Notes under the pieces: model-generated
The model's database searches: none
Told to the model about the DNA's origin: nothing
What the model saw: the letters and a program-made list of their open reading frames with translations, nothing else
Translations under genes and position numbers: made by a program
Assembly (NCBI RefSeq): GCF_022763345.1
Contig: NZ_JALEGS010000061.1
Span: 124,001 to 188,000, forward strand
Origin: Phaeodactylibacter sp.
GTDB taxonomy: Bacteria > Bacteroidota > Bacteroidia > Chitinophagales > Saprospiraceae
Direction of reading: 5' to 3'
Length of the DNA: 64,000 nt
Part shown: positions 16,964-26,702 of the stretch, piece after piece
Layout of the letters: the number at the start of each line of letters is the position of its first letter
Numbering within the stretch: the first letter of the stretch is position 1

Positions 16964-19900
16964 TTATTGATTTGACAAAAAATCATGCAGCACCACCGCT
17001 TTATTGTGTGCTAAAACCTGCTCCCAATACTGCTTGTTGTTTTTGGAAAGCAGGTTGAGGGTGTTGAGTAATTCGAGATAGGAAATTTCACCTGCCTGAT
17101 AATTCAGTTCAGACATTCGTTCCATCTCAGGATTAATGATTTCCAATTGTTCCCGATAATAGTCTACTCCTGCTGCATAAAGTTGAATGGTGTTTTCGAC
17201 AGACAGCAATTCCTGTTTTGTTCGCAATCGAACTGCCTCCAAATTGGCTTGGGCAACATCAACTTGTATCCGTTGGGCAGTAATTCTTTGCTTCGTGCTT
17301 TTGTTAAAAAGTGGAATTTGAACCCCTGCCTGTAAGCCATGTAACCAACCATCCTCCAAGTAATTTTGAGCAGCATAACCCAGGTTGAAATCAGGTTTCA
17401 ACCTTGCTTGCAGCACATCGGTATATGCCTGTTCAATTTGAATTTGTTGATTGGCTAATTGTACTCGAAAGGAATTGATGCTATCGGTTATTGCAAATGG
17501 GATTAGGACAAGACTGTCTGTTGAAGTAATCGCTTCGTTGGTATTTAGTAAACCAGCTAATTGCTTTTCCAAGTTGGCAATTTCCAATTTCACCTGATTA
17601 ACCAATAAACTGTATTCGTTCAAAGAAGATTGAATAGTCAATAATTCCATACGATTGGCTGCTCCAACGTCTGTCCTAACCTTTGCTATTTGTGCGTATT
17701 GCTGATACGTTTGTACCAGACTTTCGTATAACTTACGTAATTCCTTCCGCTGTTGTAAGTCCAGATAGATTTGTTGCACCTGCAAGCGCAATTCTTTTTC
17801 CGTTAGTTGCTTTTGCAAAACGCTTTGAGTTACCTGTTCATTTTGCCAACTATTCTGCGCTTTAATGGAAGCAGGATTCGGAATATTTTGCACGATCCCG
17901 ATTTGATTGACCTGTTGTCCATTTTTCCTAAATAATCCGTCACCCTGATAGCTGATTTCTGTATCGCCGAGTGAGTAAGGCAGGTTTTCCAGACTTTGCC
18001 CTTGTTGAATTTGCAAGTCTGCTGCCCGTATGGAAGGATGGTTTTTTACCGCCATTTCGACCGCTTCATTCATGGTTATTGGTCGCTGTTGTGCTTCGGC
18101 TGATAAGCTAAAAAACAACATTGGTAATAAAATTAAAGCGGTATTTGGAGAGATAGAATTCCCGCCTTTTCGTTCTTGCCATTGCGCCAACCAACTATAT
18201 AAAATTGGCAATACTACTAAGGTGAGAAAGGTAGCGGTTATTAAACCTCCAATCACAACGGTTGCCAACGGTCGCTGCACTTCTGCACCGCCAGAATTAG
18301 AAAGCGCCATTGGCAAAAAGCCCAATGAAGCGACGGAAGCAGTCAAAAGCACCGGACGTAAACGAACACTTGTACCCTTGATAATGCGCTCTCTAATATT
18401 GGTAACGCCCTCTTTTTTAAGTTGATTAAAGTAGCCAATCAGGACAATACCATTTAAAACGGCTACTCCAAACAAGGCAATAAATCCAATACCTGCGGAA
18501 ATGCTAAATGGCATTCCTCGTAACTCCAAAGCCCAAATTCCACCAATCGCAGAAAGCGGAATAGCAGTAAAAATCAAGGCTGCCTGTGAAACCGAACCGA
18601 AAGTAAAAAATAGTAGAATGAAAATTAACGCTAGTGCTAAGGGAACAGCAATGGCTAAACGAGCATTCGCAGCTTTGAGGTTTTCAAATTGACCGCCGTA
18701 AGTGAAATAATACCCTGCGGGTAGTTCTACTTTTGCATCGAGTTCCGTTTGGATGTTTCCGACTAGTGTTTCTACATCAGTATCCCCTACATTTACCCCA
18801 ATCACAATTCGTCGGTTGGTGTTTTCTCTGGAAATCTGCATCGGAGCATCTATCAATTCTACATCTGCTACGGCAGTCAAAGGCACTTGTGTGCCGTTGT
18901 CCAGGGTGATATATAAGTTTCGGACATCTTCGATACCATTACGGTATTTTTCATCCATCCGCACCACTAAGTCAAAGCGTTTTTCTCCCTCGTAAATAAT
19001 CCCCGCACTTTCTCCCGCAAATGCTGCCCGTACTACCTGATTGACCTCTTTGACTTGCAAACCATATTGCGCCATTTTATCATATTTGAAATTGATGATA
19101 ATCTGTGGCATCCCAATCGTTTGCTCTACATTGACCGTGCCGACACCGCCCAGTTGAGTAATAACGGCTTCGGCTTCTTTGGCTTTGCTGTACAATAACT
19201 CCAAATCTTGCCCGTATAATTTAATGGCAATATCCGCCTTGGACCCCGTCATTAACTCATTGAAGCGCAACTGGATAGGCTGCGAAAATTCATAACCGAC
19301 CCCAGGAATAACGCTCAACGATTGTTCAATTTTTTCAAACATTTCCTGTCGGTTATCGGCAGAAGTCCATTCACTTTTAGGTTTCATCACCAAAGTATAA
19401 TCTCCGATCTCAACGGGCATGGGGTCAGTCGGAATTTCGGCTGCACCTATATTGACGACGACATCTTTGATTTCTGGAAAATCTTTGAGTAATTTCCGCT
19501 GAATGATTTTGGACATTTCGATGCTCTGCGATAAAGAAGTGCCAGGAGGAAGTATTTGCTGCATGGCTAAATCGCCTTCGTCCAAAGTGGGAATAAACTC
19601 ACCGCCCATTCTACTAAAAACGACGAAGCTAATGACAAACAAGGCTACGGTCGCTAAGACGAAAACGGTTTTTAAGCGCAGAGCCAAATTCAAAACAGGC
19701 GTATATAAACGTTGGAAAAAGTCAATGATACGGTCGGCAATAGTTCTTTTATCCGATATTTTTTTATTTAAAAACAAAGCAGACATCATTGGTACATAGG
19801 TCAGCGACAAAATTAATGCGCCACCAATTGCCAACATAACCGTCTGCGCCATCGGCTTGAACATTTTGCCCTCAATACCCACCAAAGCGAGAATAGGGAT

Positions 19901-21274
19901 GTAAACCATCAGGATGATGATTTCGCCAAAAGCAGCGGAACTTCGGATTTTGATTGATGCTTTTTTGACTTCTTCGTTCATACGGGCTTGGGTCAATTTT
20001 TGCCCGGCAAAACCCACTTGCAAACGGTGTACAATGGATTCTACGATAATCACCGCCCCATCTACAATTAATCCAAAGTCAATTGCCCCCAAAGACATTA
20101 AATTGGCAGAAATACCAAAGACATTCATCATCGAAACGGCGAACAACATTGCCAAGGGAATGACGGAGGCTACAATTAAACCTGCCCTCCAATTACCCAG
20201 CATCAATACCAGGATGAAAATTACAATCAAGCCTCCTTCTATCAAATTGGTTCTAACTGTTCCGATAGCGGTAGAAACCAATTTATCCCGCACCAAATAA
20301 GGTTCGATGATTACCCCTTTTGGTAAAGATTTTTCAATCTGTATAACTCGTTCTTTCACTCTTTCCGTCACCGCAGCAGAGTTTGCTCCTTTCAACATCA
20401 TTACCCGACCGCCTACGGCTTCCTCTCCATCCCTGACCAATGCACCGTAACGAGGTGCTTTGCCAAATTGTACCGTAGCCACATCTTTAATTAAAATTGG
20501 TCTGCCGTTGCGCACATCCACCACAATATTGCCTATATCATCCAACTGTTGAGCGATTCCATTGGTACGGATGTAATAGGTGCTGGTATGTTTTTCGATA
20601 TATGCTCCGCCTGTATTTTCGTTACTGTTTTCCAAGGCAGTAAAAATATCGGTAATACTAATGCCTACTGATTTGAGCAAATTAGGATCAACGGCAACTT
20701 CGTATTGCTTCAAAAATCCGCCCATTGTATTTACTTCTACCACTCCCTCTATTCCAGACAGTTGGCGACTAACGATCCAATCTTGAATACTCCGTAATTC
20801 AGTGAGCGAATATTTATCTTCGTACCCTTCTTGGGGGCGAATGACATATTGATATATTTCTCCCAAACCTGTAGAAATCGGAGCCATTTCGGGCGTACCT
20901 AAGCCGTCAGGGATATTACTTTCTGCCTCTTTGAGGTATTCGCTGACCAATTGGCGAGATAAATAAACATCCATATCTTCCTCAAAAACCACCGTCACCA
21001 CCGATAGCCCAAAACGAGAAATAGAACGAATCTCTACCAACTGCTGTATGTTCTGCAACGCCAGCTCGACAGGCGTAGTAATGAACTGTTCCACTTCTTG
21101 TGTAGCAAGGGTAGGTGAAATGGTAATGACCTGCACCTGATTGTTGGTAATGTCAGGTACTGCATCAATAGGTAATTGTCTTAAGGAGAATACCCCCCAG
21201 ACGATTAGAGCGACTACCAATAGCCCTATTACAAACTTATTCTCTATAGAATAAGCGATAATCTTATCAAACAT
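16964..21274 (-). CDS. czcA: CzcA-type heavy-metal RND pump fused to a TolC-like outer-membrane domain
   Basis: 1436 residues. Residues 1 to about 1035 are a full RND permease with two large periplasmic loops. Helix 4 reads DFGLIVDGAV near residue 400, the two-Asp signature of divalent-cation (Zn/Co/Cd/Ni) HME-RND pumps. Around 1045-1062 there is a signal-peptide-like segment (LPMLFFSLSAEAQ), then a TolC-like domain (about 1063-1436) beginning RPITMNEAVEMAV. Such RND-OMF fusions are known in Bacteroidota. Whether the chain is cut at the internal signal is not known. Start of the divalent-metal operon with DUF6660. Confidence 0.92.
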   Translation of the reverse strand: MFDKIIAYSIENKFVIGLLVVALIVWGVFSLRQLPIDAVPDITNNQVQVITISPTLATQEVEQFITTPVELALQNIQQLVEIRSISRFGLSVVTVVFEEDMDVYLSRQLVSEYLKEAESNIPDGLGTPEMAPISTGLGEIYQYVIRPQEGYEDKYSLTELRSIQDWIVSRQLSGIEGVVEVNTMGGFLKQYEVAVDPNLLKSVGISITDIFTALENSNENTGGAYIEKHTSTYYIRTNGIAQQLDDIGNIVVDVRNGRPILIKDVATVQFGKAPRYGALVRDGEEAVGGRVMMLKGANSAAVTERVKERVIQIEKSLPKGVIIEPYLVRDKLVSTAIGTVRTNLIEGGLIVIFILVLMLGNWRAGLIVASVIPLAMLFAVSMMNVFGISANLMSLGAIDFGLIVDGAVIIVESIVHRLQVGFAGQKLTQARMNEEVKKASIKIRSSAAFGEIIILMVYIPILALVGIEGKMFKPMAQTVMLAIGGALILSLTYVPMMSALFLNKKISDKRTIADRIIDFFQRLYTPVLNLALRLKTVFVLATVALFVISFVVFSRMGGEFIPTLDEGDLAMQQILPPGTSLSQSIEMSKIIQRKLLKDFPEIKDVVVNIGAAEIPTDPMPVEIGDYTLVMKPKSEWTSADNRQEMFEKIEQSLSVIPGVGYEFSQPIQLRFNELMTGSKADIAIKLYGQDLELLYSKAKEAEAVITQLGGVGTVNVEQTIGMPQIIINFKYDKMAQYGLQVKEVNQVVRAAFAGESAGIIYEGEKRFDLVVRMDEKYRNGIEDVRNLYITLDNGTQVPLTAVADVELIDAPMQISRENTNRRIVIGVNVGDTDVETLVGNIQTELDAKVELPAGYYFTYGGQFENLKAANARLAIAVPLALALIFILLFFTFGSVSQAALIFTAIPLSAIGGIWALELRGMPFSISAGIGFIALFGVAVLNGIVLIGYFNQLKKEGVTNIRERIIKGTSVRLRPVLLTASVASLGFLPMALSNSGGAEVQRPLATVVIGGLITATFLTLVVLPILYSWLAQWQERKGGNSISPNTALILLPMLFFSLSAEAQQRPITMNEAVEMAVKNHPSIRAADLQIQQGQSLENLPYSLGDTEISYQGDGLFRKNGQQVNQIGIVQNIPNPASIKAQNSWQNEQVTQSVLQKQLTEKELRLQVQQIYLDLQQRKELRKLYESLVQTYQQYAQIAKVRTDVGAANRMELLTIQSSLNEYSLLVNQVKLEIANLEKQLAGLLNTNEAITSTDSLVLIPFAITDSINSFRVQLANQQIQIEQAYTDVLQARLKPDFNLGYAAQNYLEDGWLHGLQAGVQIPLFNKSTKQRITAQRIQVDVAQANLEAVRLRTKQELLSVENTIQLYAAGVDYYREQLEIINPEMERMSELNYQAGEISYLELLNTLNLLSKNNKQYWEQVLAHNKAVVLHDFLSNQ

Positions 21275-21316
21275 AGATAATTTGAATTTTAGTTAAACCA
21301 AGAATTTACGATAGGA

Positions 21317-21335
21317 GTGGGCGTAGATAGCCCAC
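21317..21335 (-). terminator. small hairpin between DUF6660 and the RND pump
   Basis: GTGGGC-GTAGATA-GCCCAC, a 6-bp stem without a T run, in the 71-base gap. It may temper read-through or stabilise the pump mRNA; weak evidence. Confidence 0.3.
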
Positions 21336-21345
21336 GAAAAGCGGT

Positions 21346-21681
21346 TCAACTAAATTTCGGCGGCTGCCAGATGTCATCCAAACAAGCGAAGTCTCGCACG
21401 TCGGATTGGGTGATAGGAGTTTTGGTCAAAATAAGTAGGGGGAGGTCAAGCTGCCAACCTGTCTTTACCGGGGGGCGAATGGTAATATGACAACAGCTAC
21501 AACTACAAAGTGGAGAACAGTAATCGGTGGCACCGTGATCGTGATCGTGACCTGCTGTGCCTGACCATTCCAAGGCTAAGGATTCATCTGTATCATATCC
21601 ACCCATTGTCGTGCCGTCGGCACAAGGTATAATGGCCAAAGCCAAAAGGTAAAAACCCAATATGATAGGGAGATACTTCAT
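21346..21681 (-). CDS. DUF6660 family small secreted/membrane protein
   Basis: About 111 residues: signal peptide or anchor (MKYLPIILGFYLLALAIIPCAD), a HDHDHG patch and the Cys cluster CSPLCSCSCC with a following HITI, the DUF6660 hallmark. The family accompanies RND metal pumps in Bacteroidota; a periplasmic metal-handling role is inferred from the Cys/His content and place as first gene of the operon. The ATG at 21681 is chosen over the longer frame because a TACCTTTG promoter box ends 8 bases before it. Confidence 0.75.
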   Translation of the reverse strand: MKYLPIILGFYLLALAIIPCADGTTMGGYDTDESLALEWSGTAGHDHDHGATDYCSPLCSCSCCHITIRPPVKTGWQLDLPLLILTKTPITQSDVRDFACLDDIWQPPKFS

Positions 21682-21688
21682 TGGAGCG

Positions 21689-21696
21689 CAAAGGTA
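21689..21696 (-). promoter_or_regulatory. -7 box TACCTTTG of the divalent-metal operon
   Basis: Exact TAnnTTTG on the minus strand with a TTG about 20 bases further upstream. The distance to the DUF6660 ATG is only 7 bases, so the transcript would be nearly leaderless. Confidence 0.55.
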
Positions 21697-21927
21697 GGGT
21701 AAATTATGATGCAACACAATGGCATAAAGGAGCATAAAAAGCAATGTAGAATAGTGTTTCGATTTTTTCTTTTGAAAGTTTTCGCCAGATCAAATTCACC
21801 ATCGTACTCACCTCTGTGAAAAAAGTAATCACCCTTACAACACCATTGATAGACATATGTGGGACTTACACCCACCACAAAGTATGGTTTTCACACCTTA
21901 TTCAAGGATGAATAATTGAGGGTTTTC

Positions 21928-22545
21928 TCATCCCTCTTTTGGTAAAACTTTATGCCCTAAAACTTTGTATCCGGTCGAGGCAATTGCCTCTTCAATTGCT
22001 GCAACAGTCGTTTTGCTATCATCGAATTTGACGACGGTATTCTCATTTTCATAAGAAGCCGTTACCTCTATAACCCCTTCCAAATCATACACCGCATCGG
22101 AGACGTGTTTTTCACAACCTCCACAGGTCATGCCTTCTACCTCAAATTCTACGGAGACAATGTTTTCATCGGCAACATCTGCCATCAACACAGCATTGGC
22201 AGGACTACTCGCAAATAAACTCCCAGAATAATAAGGAAACGCCATCATCGCAATAGCAAAGACCGTCACAATACTCAAAAATTTCTTGGATTGAAAAAAA
22301 GACGTTGCTTCGATTTCACAACCGCAATCATCTTCTGCTACGGGTTTTAGTTGTTGATACCAAGCAAAACCCAAAGCGAGGATACTGATGCCATATAAAT
22401 AGGGTTGGGCGGGTTCTATCCATGAAAAATTAGCCGCCAAGCTACTTGTGCCGGCTATGACCGCGATCAATGGAACAATACAACAAAGTGAAGATGCAAA
22501 GGCGGTTAAAACCCCCAAACCAACTGCTGAATTTTGTGCTTTCAT
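21928..22545 (-). CDS. merTP: mercuric transport protein MerTP (MerT-MerP fusion)
   Basis: 205 residues joining the inner-membrane Hg(II) importer MerT and the MerP-type HMA domain. The MerT half has the vicinal pair SSLCCIVP (Cys21-Cys22) in helix 1 and a loop pair DDCGCE (about 73-76). After three helices, the C-terminal HMA domain (about 130-205) carries GMTCGGCEKHV. It passes Hg2+ to cytosolic MerA. Lies 83 bases downstream of merA in the same direction. Confidence 0.92.
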   Translation of the reverse strand: MKAQNSAVGLGVLTAFASSLCCIVPLIAVIAGTSSLAANFSWIEPAQPYLYGISILALGFAWYQQLKPVAEDDCGCEIEATSFFQSKKFLSIVTVFAIAMMAFPYYSGSLFASSPANAVLMADVADENIVSVEFEVEGMTCGGCEKHVSDAVYDLEGVIEVTASYENENTVVKFDDSKTTVAAIEEAIASTGYKVLGHKVLPKEG

Positions 22546-22628
22546 GATATTAAAATTTTCAATTTTTTAATTGAATTACAGAAACCGTATTGTCTCCATA
22601 GTTGGAAACATATAACTTAAAGAAAATT

Positions 22629-24350
22629 TTAGCTGGCGCAACAGCTTAGTTTTGACACATCCTTACCAAAAGTTATCGCAGCTAGTTTGATACCTTCTCC
22701 CAGTGTGAGATATGGGTAAAAACTTTCTGCCAATTCTTGTACCGTAATGCCATATTTAATTGCCATACTCAACTGTTGAATCAATTCGCCGCCTTCGGGA
22801 GCGACCACTCTTGCGCCAATCAGTTTATCCGTTTTGGTATTGCGAATGAGTTTGATAAAGCCTCTGGTATCTTGTGCTGCTAAGGCTCTGGGTACGTGTG
22901 TTAAATCCAGCTTACTAACTTCAAAAGGTATACCCTGCTTTTCAGCTTCAATTTCATCCATTCCTGCACCGGCAATTTGTGGGTCGGTAAACACTACCCA
23001 AGGTAAGGAGGAATAATCTACCACTTTGATTTCTCCCGTAAAGGCGTTTGAAACTGCTGTACTTCCTTCAGTTGCTGCGGTATAAACAAAGGGTGGCGTA
23101 TTAGTAGTGTCACCAACTGCATAGATATTAGGGAGATTTGTCTCCATTTTTTCGTTTACGATAATGTGACCGCTCTTTGTTAAGTTCAAGCCAATATTAT
23201 CTAAGCCTAACTTTGAAGTATTTGGTTTTGTACCCGTGGCAACAACAACATATTCTTTTTCAACCAATTGAGTAGTAGAGCCATCAGGACATTTACAGTG
23301 GATAATGGTGTCCGAACCTGATTTTTCAAATTTGAAAGCCCTGAAGTTTGGTAATATTTCAATGCCTTCATTTTCATATTGTGCTACCAAAACATCTGTA
23401 ATATCCTTGGTTTGACTTCTTAGTGGTCGGTCAGTAAATTCAATGATGCGAACTTTCACCCCTAAGCGGTTATAGGCTTGAGCTATTTCCAGGCCAATGT
23501 AACCTGCACCCATTATGGTTAAACTGTCAGGTTTTTCCTCTAAATCAAACAATGACACATTGGTCAAATAACCCGCATCATTTAATCCTTCAATATTTGG
23601 AATATTGGTGGTAGCTCCTGTTGCAATAACAAATTTGAGGGCGGTGTATTTATCTTCACCGTTTACCACAATCGTTTTTTTATCTATAAATTCTGCCCAA
23701 CCCTTTAACATGGTCAGGTGTTTAAAATCACTTACCACATCCATATATTTTTGTTGCTGAAGTGTGGCAACCAGTTGTTTTTTATCCTTTATCAATTGTG
23801 GGAAATCAATGGTTGCCCCCTTGGGTTGGATGCTTCCGAAATTGGAATGGGTGGCATGATAAGCGGTTTCTGCTGCTCTGATTAAATTTTTAGATGGTAC
23901 ACATCCCACATTTACACAAGTACCACCGAAGTCTAAACCACCATTGACCATTAATGTGGTTAGTCCTAAGTTTTCTGCCTTGATCGCTGCGGAAAATGCG
24001 GCTGAACCACCGCCAATGATGATAAGGTCATATTGCCCTTTCCCTGCTTTTTCAATCGGATTGTCCTGACCGATAACGCCTTTTACTTTGAAGTTTCCTT
24101 GATTGATAATACTTGTAATTTCCTCAAGGGAGATTTTATTGGAATCATAAGTAAAAGCCCCTTTCCCATTAGGATAACTTATTGACTTTGATATAACGCC
24201 ATCCTTCCCAGCAAAGCGACCCTCTATAGAGGTGGCACAATGGTCGCAGGTCATCCCTGCTATTTCAAACTCAACTGATTCTTTGTTTTGGTTATCAGGG
24301 TCGTTTAGCATTCCATTGTCTGAAAACGCCTTTTTGATTTTATCGAACAT
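22629..24350 (-). CDS. merA: mercury(II) reductase
   Basis: Cytosolic FAD/NADPH enzyme reducing Hg2+ to volatile Hg0. 573 residues: N-terminal HMA domain with MTCDHC (Cys35/Cys38), FAD motif IIGGGSAAFSAA near 111, redox-active disulfide in GGTCVNVGC (Cys145/Cys150), NADPH motif GAGYIGLEIA, and the C-terminal pair LSCCAS (Cys570/571) that distinguishes MerA from other flavin disulfide reductases. No merB lyase is seen, so resistance is probably to inorganic mercury only. Confidence 0.96.
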   Translation of the reverse strand: MFDKIKKAFSDNGMLNDPDNQNKESVEFEIAGMTCDHCATSIEGRFAGKDGVISKSISYPNGKGAFTYDSNKISLEEITSIINQGNFKVKGVIGQDNPIEKAGKGQYDLIIIGGGSAAFSAAIKAENLGLTTLMVNGGLDFGGTCVNVGCVPSKNLIRAAETAYHATHSNFGSIQPKGATIDFPQLIKDKKQLVATLQQQKYMDVVSDFKHLTMLKGWAEFIDKKTIVVNGEDKYTALKFVIATGATTNIPNIEGLNDAGYLTNVSLFDLEEKPDSLTIMGAGYIGLEIAQAYNRLGVKVRIIEFTDRPLRSQTKDITDVLVAQYENEGIEILPNFRAFKFEKSGSDTIIHCKCPDGSTTQLVEKEYVVVATGTKPNTSKLGLDNIGLNLTKSGHIIVNEKMETNLPNIYAVGDTTNTPPFVYTAATEGSTAVSNAFTGEIKVVDYSSLPWVVFTDPQIAGAGMDEIEAEKQGIPFEVSKLDLTHVPRALAAQDTRGFIKLIRNTKTDKLIGARVVAPEGGELIQQLSMAIKYGITVQELAESFYPYLTLGEGIKLAAITFGKDVSKLSCCAS

Positions 24351-24396
24351 AATAAGTCGTTATTAAAGTGAAGGTCGTTGTCTTGATGATCACTAC

Positions 24397-24765
24397 TTAT
24401 ACAGCTTCAACAAGAATGAATGGAAACAATGCCTGTACTAATGATTTCGCTTTATCCGTCAGGTAATAATAGATCGTTGATCCCTCTCGTTGTGTTTGCA
24501 CCAAATCTGCATCCTTCATCTTCCTCAAATGCTGTGAAATAGCGGGAACCTCCATTTCCAGTATTTCGCCCAGATCGCAAACACAAAGTCTATCTTCTTC
24601 CTGAAGAAGAATAAATATCTTCATTCTGACTTGATTACCAGCCAAGCTCAATGTTCTGGACAAATCAGAAACAGAAGTGCTAACTTCTTCCATCTTTAAC
24701 TTACAACGGCTTATTTGCTTTGCGTCCCTATCTATCCTGATACAGGCGTTGTTATCTTTTTTCAT
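24397..24765 (-). CDS. ArsR/SmtB-family repressor of the mer operon
   Basis: 122 residues with the ArsR winged-helix fold: LSLAGNQVRMKIFILL, then LCVCDLGEILEMEVPAISQHLRKM, where CVC stands on the metal-sensing helix as in ArsR-type As/Sb/Cd sensors, and a beta-wing REGSTIYYYL. Extra Cys at residues 8 and 21 may add ligands. First gene of the mer operon, so it takes the place normally held by MerR. Hg2+ as inducer is inferred from context. Confidence 0.88.
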   Translation of the reverse strand: MKKDNNACIRIDRDAKQISRCKLKMEEVSTSVSDLSRTLSLAGNQVRMKIFILLQEEDRLCVCDLGEILEMEVPAISQHLRKMKDADLVQTQREGSTIYYYLTDKAKSLVQALFPFILVEAV

Positions 24766-25154
24766 AACGCAATATTAAGCTCATTTAATCATTTAAGCAA
24801 ATACTTAAATAACTTTAACAAAACATATACAAAGGAACAAACCTAAAGTCTTTTCTATGAAGCCGTAACTAGCCCATGTCGAAAGGGGCGTAAATATTGT
24901 GGAGGCAGGAACTATCCCATGTTTCTAAGCTTTATTCGAGGACAGTGACTCCATCATATTTTGGAATACTAAACTGTAGTAAAGATTAGGTGATTCGCTA
25001 GAATGAACCTTGCATACAATTTACTCCATCGCATAAATGTATCTTTTTATCGCTAAAAGATATTTTCAAATAGGGAGTAAGCCGCTTTCACCCGCGCCAG
25101 CGGGTCGCGCAAATTGCGAATAGCGCATTCCTTTAGTCAGAATCCCTGGGTGCG
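24766..25154. other. intergenic region upstream of the mer operon
   Basis: The part next to arsR is AT-rich and contains the operator dyad (24791-24810). The remainder has no ORF I would support; a small hairpin CCCGC-GCCA-GCGGG sits at 25091-25104. Nothing else recognised. Confidence 0.5.
24791..24810 (-). promoter_or_regulatory. ArsR-type operator dyad
   Basis: ATTTAAG-CAAATA-CTTAAAT, a perfect 7-bp inverted repeat 26 bases upstream of the arsR ATG. AT-rich dyads of this shape bind ArsR/SmtB repressors, so this is the likely site of autoregulation of arsR-merA-merTP. Confidence 0.6.
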
Positions 25155-25403
25155 TTATTTAAGTGTTAGCTGTTTGGAAGGTTGGGATTCATCCCCAACC
25201 GCCCAAGCTTCTAAAAGCTGTTGCTTTGCATCATAGAGAGAAAGCGTAATAGGTAAGGCCGTACAACCATTTTTAAGCCTGTTTAAAAAATTCTGCGCTT
25301 CTTCCAGTGTATCAAAACACCAATAGCAGATTAATAATTCTTCCCCTGCTTTATCCATTTCTACCGAATAGAAATTATCTGATTGACTGTTTTCTGAGTT
25401 CAT
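25155..25403 (-). CDS. small hypothetical protein
   Basis: About 82 residues, acidic N-terminus, FDTLEEAQNFLNRLKNG helix and a hydrophobic stretch; no signal peptide. Family not recognised, but it lies beside the ArdC-like gene where mobile elements carry accessory genes. I chose ATG 25403; the upstream ATG at 25457 would place a perfect 11-bp inverted repeat inside the coding region. Confidence 0.55.
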   Translation of the reverse strand: MNSENSQSDNFYSVEMDKAGEELLICYWCFDTLEEAQNFLNRLKNGCTALPITLSLYDAKQQLLEAWAVGDESQPSKQLTLK

Positions 25404-25411
25404 GCGTTTAA

Positions 25412-25446
25412 AATTTATCTGCGACTGCGCATAATGCAGATAAATT
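25412..25446 (-). promoter_or_regulatory. 11-bp inverted repeat upstream of the small hypothetical gene
   Basis: AATTTATCTGC (25412-25422) and GCAGATAAATT (25436-25446) are perfect inverted repeats around 13 bases, 8 bases upstream of the chosen ATG. It could be an operator or an mRNA hairpin covering the ribosome site. Confidence 0.45.
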
Positions 25447-25568
25447 CCTGCACTCATGTAACCGCTTCACTCTCACATAATTTTCTTTAATCATTCCCTA
25501 GCGTGATGTTGTGATTAAACAAAATCATGCTCGTTTCATAACCCTTAGTTTATCAAAGATGAGCTAGG

Positions 25569-25592
25569 GCAGGGAGGTTTTAGGCTCCCTGC
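25569..25592 (-). terminator. hairpin downstream of the ArdC-like gene
   Basis: GCAGGGAG / CTCCCTGC, an 8-bp GC-rich stem with an 8-nt loop, 13 bases after the ArdC-like stop. No strong T run; likely end of that transcript. Confidence 0.5.
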
Positions 25593-25605
25593 TAGGTTCG
25601 TTTTA

Positions 25606-26502
25606 TTAACCTAAAATGTAGTTCACCGCTTTCTGTGCATCTGCGGCGGCTTTAAAGATCAGTTTGTTATCCTCCTTCAGCACCTTTAACCATCCTTCCA
25701 GATAGGCGGCACTATTGTCTATCTCGTCGTCTCCATCAATACCCGTATGACCTGCTAAAAAGGCGGCTCCCATTTCTGCTATCAGTTCCTCTCGGCTGTA
25801 TCGCTCGCTCTTGAACTTGGCAGGTTTGGTGATGCCCTCACGGTTCAGCCTGCTTTCGTGGCCGGTGCTATGGGTCATCTCGTGGAATAAGGTCAGATAG
25901 TACGCTTCGGGGGTCTTGAACTGCTCAAGCTGCGGCATATTGAGTTTGTCCGAGCTAGGAGCGTAATAAGCTTGGTCGGCGTTTTCGTGTACTAACTCGG
26001 GGGAATTCTGATAACCTGCTACAACAGCCTCACAAGCTGCTATTCTCTCGTGTGAGGTGAGGGTGATTTCTGGCGTTTCTACTTCTACGCCTTCCACATC
26101 GGCGATATTAAAAACGTGGTAGAACTTCAGAAAGGCAATGCGCTGTGTTTCTCCGCCCATTTCGTTAATGGTCTGCGCCTGTTCCGCGTTGATGTTCTTC
26201 CCGCTCTCATCCTTGTAATAGGACTTATAAAAATAGACCCGTTCGGCTTTGGCTCCCTTCCTAATCTTGCCGCCCATCGCTTTGGCTTGCTTAAAACTCA
26301 TATAGTAGGGAATCGGATGCTCACAGAACAGATTGAGAATAAAGGCATTTACCCCGCTGTAAATATGCCCCGTGGCGGCATTACGGGCAAGACCGTAGCG
26401 GCTCCAGTTCGGCTGCCAAGGCTTAACACCTGCTTCCAATTTGGCAATAATACGGTCGGTGAGTTCCTGATAAACGTCTCTTTTAATGGCTTGCTTAGTC
26501 AT
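25606..26502 (-). CDS. ArdC-like antirestriction protein with zincin domain
   Basis: 298 residues. The N-terminal half (about 1-125) matches the ssDNA-binding ArdC domain (VYQELTDRIIAKLEAGVKPW, then YSGVNAFIL). The C-terminal half is a zincin-like metallopeptidase with LFHEMTHSTGHESRL near residue 210, giving HExxH and a downstream Glu in REELIAEMGAAFL. Such proteins protect incoming plasmid or ICE DNA from restriction. Typical of Bacteroidota conjugative elements, which supports a mobile origin of the block. Confidence 0.88.
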   Translation of the reverse strand: MTKQAIKRDVYQELTDRIIAKLEAGVKPWQPNWSRYGLARNAATGHIYSGVNAFILNLFCEHPIPYYMSFKQAKAMGGKIRKGAKAERVYFYKSYYKDESGKNINAEQAQTINEMGGETQRIAFLKFYHVFNIADVEGVEVETPEITLTSHERIAACEAVVAGYQNSPELVHENADQAYYAPSSDKLNMPQLEQFKTPEAYYLTLFHEMTHSTGHESRLNREGITKPAKFKSERYSREELIAEMGAAFLAGHTGIDGDDEIDNSAAYLEGWLKVLKEDNKLIFKAAADAQKAVNYILG

Positions 26503-26702
26503 CGTTCAATCCTTTATTAATTGTTTGTGAATGGTTTTAACCGTTCTGCCTTTCGGCGAGAAAAAAGGGGGAGCAGGCGCAAGCGGGTAGGGGAACAGCA
26601 ATAGCTGTCACCGTTTGCACAAATGAACTTTTGGGAAAGCGGAAAATGGGGATGCCCTTGCGCCTGTGGGGGAACTATGTCCCCCTAGTAGATTTGCAGG
26701 AG

